IMG/VR virus record: IMGVR_UViG_3300033153_000656
Location: 1-28,612 of that record
DNA length: 28,612 bases
DNA from: a virus
Strand: one strand, 5' to 3'
Shown in pieces: positions 22,461 through 28,612 of the stretch (the first letter of the stretch is position 1; each line of letters starts with the position of its first letter). The notes beneath the pieces were generated by a model, which worked only from the letters and a program-made list of their open reading frames with translations, did no database searches and had not been told where the DNA came from. Made by a program: the position numbers and the translations under genes.

Positions 22461-23576
22461 TTAGTCTGGTACATATGTCCCCATTAAATTCACACTTGTA
22501 CTGCTATTGACAGGTGTGGCTCGTAGCAATACATTTGTACCGCTCATAGTAGTATTTAGTGTTACTAAGTCCGAACCAGTAGTCGATAATGAACCATATA
22601 CAGTCATAATCGGAGTCACTCCGTCATGTACTAATAAAACTTCTAATGCTTGATAACCTGTGTTATCTGAAACTTTCATTGTGTATTTTGCTGATCGATA
22701 GTCTGATGCTCCAAACGTGTCAATTGTAGTGTTTGCACTACCAACTGATACTGCTGTTCTACTGCTATAAAAGTCTTCGACTGAAAGTGTCGTAGAATTT
22801 AGATTGTCAGCAGAAACGTTTCCTCTTGCTGTCAGTGTTTTTCCAGTACCACACATTACAATGTTTGCTTGTAATCCGATGTTTACATCAGAAATACCTG
22901 ATGTAAATACACCTGCTGTAGTTGTACTTGTATCTACTGATATAGTACCTGATCCAGGAGGAGTACCATATTGTACAGTTCCTGATGTAGCAATGAAATT
23001 GTTACCTTGAACATTACCTGTTGCAGTCAGTTTATGTACTCCAGAAGCATCATCAAACGTTAAGTTTGAAGTCGCACCGAAACTTCCTTGATTATTAAAC
23101 TGAATTTGTGTGTTTGCGCCTGCCGCTGATTCACCAAAAGTGATTGCATCGCCATTTGCATAATAATAATTGTCAGTTTTAATACCTAAAGGTACGACAT
23201 TACCTGTCGTAGTTAAGACACCGCCTCCTGACATTGTAAATACATCAGCATTTCCAGAAACACCCATTGTGACTGCTGATCCTGATGTGTCTATAGATAC
23301 ATTAGAATTACCATGTGCTATTGCATATGTATGAAAATCATCAGTACCATCGAATATAAATTGTCCACCGTCTCCGTTAGTCATGACCATAGCGCCGTTT
23401 GCGGCTTCTGCTATTGTACCACCACCTAAGAATATAGAAGTTCCTGCAAGATATAGATCATTCCAACGATAATTTGCTGATCCTAAATCGTATGTGACAT
23501 TTGCACTAGGAATAATACTTCCAGTAGGATTAATATTTCCTGGTACATCTAAAACCCACTTCGATAAGAATACCTT
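22461..23576 (-). CDS. Tail fibre C, main part (second frame)
   Basis: This frame is open from a TAG at 23579-23577 to the stop at 22461. It lacks its own convincing start: the first Met in frame (23390) lies inside a conserved fibre segment. Upstream of that Met the frame reads LDVPGNINPTG, then YDLGSANYRWNDLYLAGTS, the widely shared motif of phage fibres, so translation must enter from the other frame near 23551-23557. Downstream come NYYYANGDAITFGE, NTQIQFNNQGSFGATSNLTF and the C-terminal SDYRSAKYTM, GYQALEVLLVHDG, VYGSL domain shared with fibre D. Joined with 23530-23919 minus one base, it gives a 485-residue protein. Confidence 0.78.
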   Translation of the reverse strand, partial: KVFLSKWVLDVPGNINPTGSIIPSANVTYDLGSANYRWNDLYLAGTSIFLGGGTIAEAANGAMVMTNGDGGQFIFDGTDDFHTYAIAHGNSNVSIDTSGSAVTMGVSGNADVFTMSGGGVLTTTGNVVPLGIKTDNYYYANGDAITFGESAAGANTQIQFNNQGSFGATSNLTFDDASGVHKLTATGNVQGNNFIATSGTVQYGTPPGSGTISVDTSTTTAGVFTSGISDVNIGLQANIVMCGTGKTLTARGNVSADNLNSTTLSVEDFYSSRTAVSVGSANTTIDTFGASDYRSAKYTMKVSDNTGYQALEVLLVHDGVTPIMTVYGSLSTTGSDLVTLNTTMSGTNVLLRATPVNSSTSVNLMGTYVPD

Positions 23577-23919
23577 CTACATCTAATTCTCCGTCTATTT
23601 CGATAGGTTGTGAGAATAGACCTTGTAAATTTGCGGCTACTGTATATGATTCAGATGAATTAATAATATAGGGCATAACTGCGGCTGAATTTGCCGCTAG
23701 ACCTGCTTCACCGAATGATAATCCACCAGAGCCATCTGTAATTAGTGCTTGATTTGCGGAGCCTCCGGTAATTGTAATGTTGCCTACTGCGCCTAGATCA
23801 GATAGTCCGCTACTAACATCTAAGTTAGTGGGTGTAACGTTACCTACGTTACTTACTATCTCAACGGGCGTTTCGGCTACCGAAAACCCTCCAACTGAGT
23901 TAAAGGATCTTATCGCCAT
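23530..23919 (-). CDS. Tail fibre C, N-terminal part (frame breaks near 23551-23557)
   Basis: Begins MAIRSFNSVGGFSVAETPV, then SDLGAVGNITITGGSANQ, LITDGSGGLSFG and PIEIDGELDVEGILIEV, closely matching the order in protein E. After LIEV the frame turns into GFRCTRKY and stops. The genuine continuation (LDVPGNINPTG) is one base over, at a GGGTTTT run. It starts 2 nt after the stop of fibre B, so it is translationally coupled. As read it would give a 129-residue truncated head-piece without the fibre shaft. Confidence 0.75.
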   Translation of the reverse strand: MAIRSFNSVGGFSVAETPVEIVSNVGNVTPTNLDVSSGLSDLGAVGNITITGGSANQALITDGSGGLSFGEAGLAANSAAVMPYIINSSESYTVAANLQGLFSQPIEIDGELDVEGILIEVGFRCTRKY

Positions 23920-23921
23920 TA

Positions 23922-26849
23922 TTAAATAAACCTATATTGTGTAACCCATACTGTTGAGTTCGTTGATGTTGGAGTTACCAACAATTCTAAATCACTACCA
24001 TTCAAGCCTACTGCTAATACACCAGGCGCTCCTGTTAAGAACGTCTGACCGTATGTAACGAAATCAACTGTTGATCCGTCTGTTACAGTTAGTACTGATG
24101 CTACAGAAGTGTTTCCTGATGTTGCGTCAATTCCTTTTACTAAGAACTCTATTCCATTAATTCCAGAAACTGCAAAACTTGCAATTGCTGTTTGAGATGT
24201 CGATGAAGTAGTTACTGTGCCTGCCGCTAGTGTTGAAATTTCACTAGTACCTACATTTAAGTTACCTGCTACGTTAGCAGTACCACTTACTGCAACACTT
24301 GTTAAAGTGCCTACAGAAGTAATGTTAGGTTGAGCCGCTGTATATACTGTTCCTGAAACAAGTGCGTTTGCTACTTGACCAGATACATTACCACCTGCTA
24401 CTGCGTTAGCAGTCGCCGCAAATGCGACTTGACCAGTTACGTTTGCACCTGCTACATTAGATAAGCCGCCACCGTCACCAGTGAATACTCCTGTGTTAGC
24501 AGTAAATGCGGGAGCAGTTACAGTAGAACTAATATCTGCTGTTCCTGTTACTTCAATTCCGCCGTCTGATACAGTTACTATATCAGCAACGCCGTTAACA
24601 CCCATTGTGATGTTACCATCTGCTGATGCGATATCTACATTAGATGTGCCGTTTGCAATACCTGATAAACTTAAACCAGTTACGTTTGCGGCTGGTATGT
24701 TTGATAATCCAAAACCGTCACCATTAAAGATGCCGCTTGTAGAATCAATGTTACCAGATGCTGTTAGACTTGTTAATGTTCCTACTGATGTAACATTTGG
24801 CTGTGCCGCTGTACTTAAAGAACCTGTTAATGTAGTTGCTCCTATAATACCTGAGTTAGCATAAACATTTCCACCGATTACATTACCAGTTGCAGAGACA
24901 ATTCCTGCTGTTGTTAAGTTACCACCTGATACGTTACCAGTTGCTGTTAAACTTGTACCTGTTGCCGCTCCAATATCTGGAGTCGTTAACTGAGCAGAAG
25001 TTTTAACAACTACGTTTCCGCCTTGAATGTCTGTTGTTAATCCATCAACGTTAACAGAGAATTCAGTACCTGTTAATGTAAGACCTGCACCTGCTGTGAA
25101 TGATCCTGCACCAGAGAACTGAACAAAGTTAACAGTAGAAGTACCAACTGTTGTTACTGGATCAGTCATTACCCAACCAGTATCGTTATAAACTGTACCT
25201 TGTTGAACAAACGTAAAGTCACCGCCTGCCATTTCAGTCGGAGTATTAAAGTCATCTGCTCTTGTTAAAACAGTTGAACTTGTGTATACATAGATACCGT
25301 TATTAGCACCTGTTGATTCGTCTTTGATTAAAATTCTATCATTTGTAGTTAAAGTTACTCCATCAATTGCTGTTAATGTTGCACCAGAAATTGTAAGAGT
25401 CGCTCCGACACCTGCTGTGCCGTTGTCATATGTTACAGTACCACCAGACATTGTTGCCAATGTATTTGTTGATGCTACATCACAAGGAGCATGAACTGCA
25501 AGTCCCTGTGCTACATCATCTACGTACTGCTTAGTAGCGGCGTCAGTTGATGCAGTTGGAGTACCAACTGATTCAATTTTAAATCCACCGACGTGAACTT
25601 GACCAGTACCTGTAGGTCTGATCTCAACATAGTCATCTGCTGAACCCGCTGTTAATGTTAAATTACCACTACCTGCGCCTGTTACTTGTGCTGTTACGAC
25701 TGAGCCTAATGTTGCTACTCCGTTCGCATTAAGTGTACCAGTGATGTTTGCGCCAGTGCCAGTAATGACAGCAGTTGTGTTTCCTGCTGATACGATATTA
25801 ATGTTACCGTTGTTTACTGTAGTGATGTTTGAGGTACCATTAATTAATGTACCTGTAAAGTATGATGCTTCTACTAAGTTACCACCGTCTATATTGCCGG
25901 CAGTTAAGTTACCTGTTACATCTGCTTGTCCACCTGTGCTGATGTTTCCACCTGCAACATTTCCTGTAAATGTACCTACACCTGTTGCAATAACATTGCC
26001 GAGGTTTAAGTTACCACTAGTCATTACTATGCCAGTGTCAGTAACGTTTGCTGTTAATCCACCGTCTACATTTAATTCGATATTACCATCTGCGGCTGGT
26101 ATACGAACATTTGATGTTCCGTTTTGAATACCTGTTGCATCGATTCCTGTTAATTGAGAACCATTACCATAAAAATATGATGCTGTAATGTTACCACTAG
26201 TGACAACTTGACCTGTGCCATTTGGAGTAAAGATAATATTAGCATCTGTATCTTGTCCAGTAAATGTTTGATCAGTGATATCAATATTACCGATCTGAGA
26301 ATCTGGTAAACTAGTAACACCTGTTTTACCAATATATCTATAACCTACGATGTAAAGAACTTTACTACTTGTTAAAGCAGTCGGAATTGTTTCTCCGATA
26401 AAGTTAAGAACACCTGATTGATAGTTATAGAAGAACTCTCCAGTTCCACCTGAACCAGCACCAAAGATTTGAGTACCTGTTGAAGTTGGATCTGCAACTC
26501 CTGAATCGTCTACATATACTGCGACAGCATAAGTAGCACCAAATTCTTGTGGTATCCAATAAGTTAAATCAGTTTTCCATGTGGGGTAAACACCGCCAAC
26601 TGGTACAGTAGTATTATCTGCTGTACACTCAACTGCACTAGATCCTGTATATGCTTGAACAATACTAGCAACGGCTGCCGCTGTTCCTGGGATCTGATCA
26701 GCCTGTGTCCACAGTGTATCACCACGATTTAATAACGGACTAGCAATAGCCTCGTTACTTGGACTTTTATTAGATTCTGTGTCAGTTTTAGTGACACCAA
26801 ATGCCTGTTTATAAAGTAGGTCGACTTTTTGTGAAATAGGTATACTCAT
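23922..26849 (-). CDS. Tail fibre B / fibre-like structural protein (975 aa, intact)
   Basis: An intact 975-residue protein. The N-terminal ~190 residues are a unique globular domain (KVDLLYKQAFGVTKTDTESN, SPLLNRGDTLWTQADQIPG, GGVYPTWKTDLTYWIPQEFG, VLYIVGYRYIGKTG). I recall this arrangement from structural proteins of cyanophages and pelagiphages, where it probably attaches to the tail or baseplate. Fibre repeats follow (NITASYFYGNGSQLTGIDA, GTSNVRIPAADGNIELNV), then the shared 170-residue module at about 25050-25570. A C-terminal domain (SFAVSGINGIEFLVKGID...VTQYRFI) differs from the ends of C and D. It starts 2 nt after the fibre A stop. Confidence 0.87.
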   Translation of the reverse strand: MSIPISQKVDLLYKQAFGVTKTDTESNKSPSNEAIASPLLNRGDTLWTQADQIPGTAAAVASIVQAYTGSSAVECTADNTTVPVGGVYPTWKTDLTYWIPQEFGATYAVAVYVDDSGVADPTSTGTQIFGAGSGGTGEFFYNYQSGVLNFIGETIPTALTSSKVLYIVGYRYIGKTGVTSLPDSQIGNIDITDQTFTGQDTDANIIFTPNGTGQVVTSGNITASYFYGNGSQLTGIDATGIQNGTSNVRIPAADGNIELNVDGGLTANVTDTGIVMTSGNLNLGNVIATGVGTFTGNVAGGNISTGGQADVTGNLTAGNIDGGNLVEASYFTGTLINGTSNITTVNNGNINIVSAGNTTAVITGTGANITGTLNANGVATLGSVVTAQVTGAGSGNLTLTAGSADDYVEIRPTGTGQVHVGGFKIESVGTPTASTDAATKQYVDDVAQGLAVHAPCDVASTNTLATMSGGTVTYDNGTAGVGATLTISGATLTAIDGVTLTTNDRILIKDESTGANNGIYVYTSSTVLTRADDFNTPTEMAGGDFTFVQQGTVYNDTGWVMTDPVTTVGTSTVNFVQFSGAGSFTAGAGLTLTGTEFSVNVDGLTTDIQGGNVVVKTSAQLTTPDIGAATGTSLTATGNVSGGNLTTAGIVSATGNVIGGNVYANSGIIGATTLTGSLSTAAQPNVTSVGTLTSLTASGNIDSTSGIFNGDGFGLSNIPAANVTGLSLSGIANGTSNVDIASADGNITMGVNGVADIVTVSDGGIEVTGTADISSTVTAPAFTANTGVFTGDGGGLSNVAGANVTGQVAFAATANAVAGGNVSGQVANALVSGTVYTAAQPNITSVGTLTSVAVSGTANVAGNLNVGTSEISTLAAGTVTTSSTSQTAIASFAVSGINGIEFLVKGIDATSGNTSVASVLTVTDGSTVDFVTYGQTFLTGAPGVLAVGLNGSDLELLVTPTSTNSTVWVTQYRFI
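25050..25570 (-). repeat. Shared ~170-residue fibre module, copy 3 (fibre B)
   Basis: Third copy of the KQYVDDVAQGLAVHAPCDV module, ending GTEFSV. It is more diverged in the first loop (TLATMSGGTVTYDNG) but keeps the LTRADDFNTPTEMAGGDFTF and FVQFSGAGSF segments. Confidence 0.9.
26060..26175 (-). repeat. Fibre repeat shared by B and A, copy in B
   Basis: A ~115-bp segment encoding YGNGSQLTGIDATGIQNGTS and NVRIPAADGNIELNV. It is strongly similar at the nucleotide level to 28493-28608, differing mostly at third positions. Confidence 0.85.
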
Positions 26850-26851
26850 TT

Positions 26852-28252
26852 TTAGTTACTCGCAGATTCTAATGATAAGGCTGTTATCGATTGACCACTT
26901 GTTAATTTGATACGAACATAAATTTCATTAGTTGATGTACTAGATGAACTTACTGTACCAAAAGTAGCAGTTGTTGATTTATTTGTTTGAGCAGATCCTG
27001 TAGGTATAACGCCGCCTAACGCACACCCGTTTGAACCATTACCACCAGCGCCTGTGTTAGCACCGGGGACACCTGCTCCCGCGTAAGATGTTGACATATC
27101 AACCCAACCGTTCAATGAAGATGCTGAGTCAATTGTTGATCCGGGTACTGCTACCCAACAACCTGCCAATGTTCCTGAAAATTTAACATCAAACTTCGAT
27201 GTTGATGTTCTTACAAATTTGAATGTAAAATATTGTGCTCCTGATCTACCTGCTGATAAGTCAGGTCCTACTGGTAAATAACCAGAAGAATAATCAGTTT
27301 CATCGTGGCTTAATACATCACCTACGACTGTTGAGTCGTATGTCTCTAATGTTGAAGTCTCACTGTTAAACACAGTTGCACTTGCAGAGAAACTAGGTGT
27401 ATCAGTTGAACCTGGGTTTTCAATACGTTGTGCTAACCCTGATCCAGAACCAATTGTTGAACCGATATAAACGTTTGCTTCTTCAATTCTACTTGCAGAA
27501 GATGCAGTACCGGTCTTATAAAGAACTGTGCTTCCAGGATTGAATGTCTGTGCACCTGTTGCATAAGAGTTGAAGACTGATACTGATGGACCCGATGCAC
27601 TTGAACCGAATCCTGAAATAATAGATGCTGTAGTTGTTACTGCTTGACTTCCTGAAGATACATGTAAGTCTTGTGCTAATGGAGTTGTTACTCCAGCAGT
27701 TGCATATGTAACACTACTTGGTGAACCAAATGCTCCGCCACTTGATCCTGTTACGAATGTATCACTTGTTGGGTACATGTTACCTGATAGTCTGTTAACA
27801 TTAAATGCAATAGCAAAATCGTTTGTGTTGTTATAATGCGGTACAGTTGAACTGTATGTATAACTAGGGCCACCAGGAGCAGTAATAGATGTTGATGAAA
27901 ACTGAGGTGTACCAGGATTCGATGAATCATAGTACCAAGTTTCTTTGTTCGTAGATGCTGTTGCTGTATCATCTATTAATACTTCGTTCCAACCATCTGA
28001 TACAGTACCTGATGCATCTGCTGTAAAGACTGACCAGAAGCCTGCCGCTACACTTGAATCAACTACATTGTAGTCTACGTTGTTTGTAATAATCAGATCA
28101 GTGTAAGTTCCGTTGCCATCTAAAGAAGTAGTTAAAGTTCTGCTACCTGCGGCTGAACCATTCTTTTGAACAGAGATTGTTCCTGAATCACCTGGGCCAG
28201 TATTTGTCCATTCTGTATGATGATGTACTTGCAATAGTAATGCTTTGTCCAC
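26852..28252 (-). CDS. Tail fibre A, C-terminal part (second frame)
   Basis: Read from the first usable start (GTG 28252) this gives 466 residues, but the first ~14 (through VHHHTEW) are out-of-frame relative to the upstream fibre, which enters this frame near 28207-28213. The genuine part begins TNTGPGDSGTISVQKNGSAA and runs through SLDGNGTYTDLIITNN, GWNEVLIDDTA, YSSTVPHYNN and MYPTSDTFVTGSSGGAFG to the end LTSGQSITALSLESASN. It has no repeat shaft, and resembles the large distal domain of a family of marine-phage structural proteins as I recall them. It ends 2 nt before fibre B. Confidence 0.75.
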   Translation of the reverse strand: MDKALLLQVHHHTEWTNTGPGDSGTISVQKNGSAAGSRTLTTSLDGNGTYTDLIITNNVDYNVVDSSVAAGFWSVFTADASGTVSDGWNEVLIDDTATASTNKETWYYDSSNPGTPQFSSTSITAPGGPSYTYSSTVPHYNNTNDFAIAFNVNRLSGNMYPTSDTFVTGSSGGAFGSPSSVTYATAGVTTPLAQDLHVSSGSQAVTTTASIISGFGSSASGPSVSVFNSYATGAQTFNPGSTVLYKTGTASSASRIEEANVYIGSTIGSGSGLAQRIENPGSTDTPSFSASATVFNSETSTLETYDSTVVGDVLSHDETDYSSGYLPVGPDLSAGRSGAQYFTFKFVRTSTSKFDVKFSGTLAGCWVAVPGSTIDSASSLNGWVDMSTSYAGAGVPGANTGAGGNGSNGCALGGVIPTGSAQTNKSTTATFGTVSSSSTSTNEIYVRIKLTSGQSITALSLESASN

Positions 28253-28612
28253 CTGGGAAATCTGCTGGACTTGATGGAACTAATTTACCTAATACATTGT
28301 TTAACTGAGCAATTGAATTAGAGACCGATGATGCTGTTGTTAAAGTTAAAGCATTAGATGTTAAAGATCCTTGAGTCGGAGTTCCTAATGCTATGTCGAT
28401 AGCACCAGATGTACTAGGTACAGTAACAATACCTGTTACGTTCAGTGTACCTGCAACATTTACTCCTGTTGAAGTAATGTTTGCTTCAAGTCCGCCACCA
28501 ACATTTAATTCAATGTTGCCATCTGCGACTGGTATACGAACATTTGATGTTCCATTTTGAATACCTGTTGCATCAATACCTGTTAATGCAGAACCGTCAC
28601 CGTAATACTTAC
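28188..28612 (-). CDS. Tail fibre A, upstream part (first frame, truncated by window edge)
   Basis: Open from the right edge of the window to a TGA at 28190-28188. It reads YYGDGSALTGIDATGIQNGT, NVRIPVADGNIELNV, GTLNVTGIVTVPSTSGAID, SIAQLNNVLGKLVPSSPADF and PGGQSITIASTSSYRM, then runs out as DKYWPR. The continuing domain is in the next frame (26852-28252). The ADFPGGQSITIASTSSYRM segment is a natural lead-in to the GPGDSGT domain, so both halves belong to one gene whose 5' part lies outside the window. Confidence 0.75.
   Translation of the reverse strand, partial: KYYGDGSALTGIDATGIQNGTSNVRIPVADGNIELNVGGGLEANITSTGVNVAGTLNVTGIVTVPSTSGAIDIALGTPTQGSLTSNALTLTTASSVSNSIAQLNNVLGKLVPSSPADFPGGQSITIASTSSYRMDKYWPR
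28493..28608 (-). repeat. Fibre repeat shared by A and B, copy in A
   Basis: Counterpart of 26060-26175, encoding YGDGSALTGIDATGIQNGTS and NVRIPVADGNIELNV. The extent is cut by the window edge. Confidence 0.85.

Noticed and set aside
15455-28612. Repeated DNA units considered as a CRISPR array
   Set aside because: Repeats are in-frame coding units of variable length and spacing, with no constant repeat/unique spacer pattern and no cas genes.
15016-28612. Diversity-generating retroelement acting on the fibre genes
   Set aside because: No reverse transcriptase and no short template/variable repeat pair with adenine-specific changes is visible in the window; shared modules look like recombination.

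Overview
The window is AT-rich, densely packed and lacks host-type operons. It looks like part of a marine T4-like myovirus genome. The evidence is a class I ribonucleotide reductase pair (nrdA, nrdB) with glutaredoxin, a PAAR spike-tip protein, a 1139-residue structural protein, a long run of cyanophage/pelagiphage-type tail-fibre genes, phage tRNAs and T4-like late-promoter motifs. No photosynthesis genes are present, and the flavodoxin/ferredoxin reductase ends like proteobacterial enzymes. I therefore lean towards a heterotrophic (perhaps alphaproteobacterial) host, but the host is not proven here.

Layout, left to right. At 1-128 is the C-terminal tail of a plus-strand membrane protein, facing a UUCG-loop bidirectional terminator. 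From 172 to 1354 a minus-strand unit carries an NADP reductase, tRNA-Leu(UAA), a tRNA-Ala(UGC)-like gene overlapping it, a 72-residue ORF and tRNA-Thr(UGU). It is headed by a promoter with perfect sigma-70 hexamers. From 1432 to 3122, on the plus strand, a methyltransferase-like gene and a radical-SAM/SPASM-like gene overlap by one base. From 3119 to 6624, mostly minus strand, lie a peroxiredoxin, an SGNH-hydrolase-like protein, a DUF1289 protein, IscU, a 17-codon leader ORF and MetK, driven by a second near-consensus sigma-70 promoter. From 6691 to 14904, minus strand, are the large structural protein, PAAR protein, a 103-residue protein, glutaredoxin, NrdB, NrdA and a 145-residue protein. 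From 14940 to 15016 is an array of four back-to-back inverted repeats. From 15016 to the right edge are six tail-fibre-like genes on the minus strand, sharing modules with each other. Three of the six are split by a single-base frame change.

How the genes fit together. MetK makes S-adenosylmethionine, IscU (with DUF1289) can build Fe-S clusters, the NADP reductase can reduce flavodoxin or ferredoxin, and the radical-SAM enzyme and the methyltransferase beside it consume SAM. Together they form a phage-borne support kit for radical-SAM chemistry, with peroxiredoxin as possible oxidative protection. NrdA, NrdB and glutaredoxin supply deoxynucleotides. The fibre cluster appears to be a mosaic, recombining host-recognition locus. 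The most notable observations are the SAM/Fe-S/reductase module, the repeated frame breaks in the fibre genes, the leader ORF overlapping iscU, the overlapping chimeric tRNA pair, and an extra residue between two metal ligands of NrdB.
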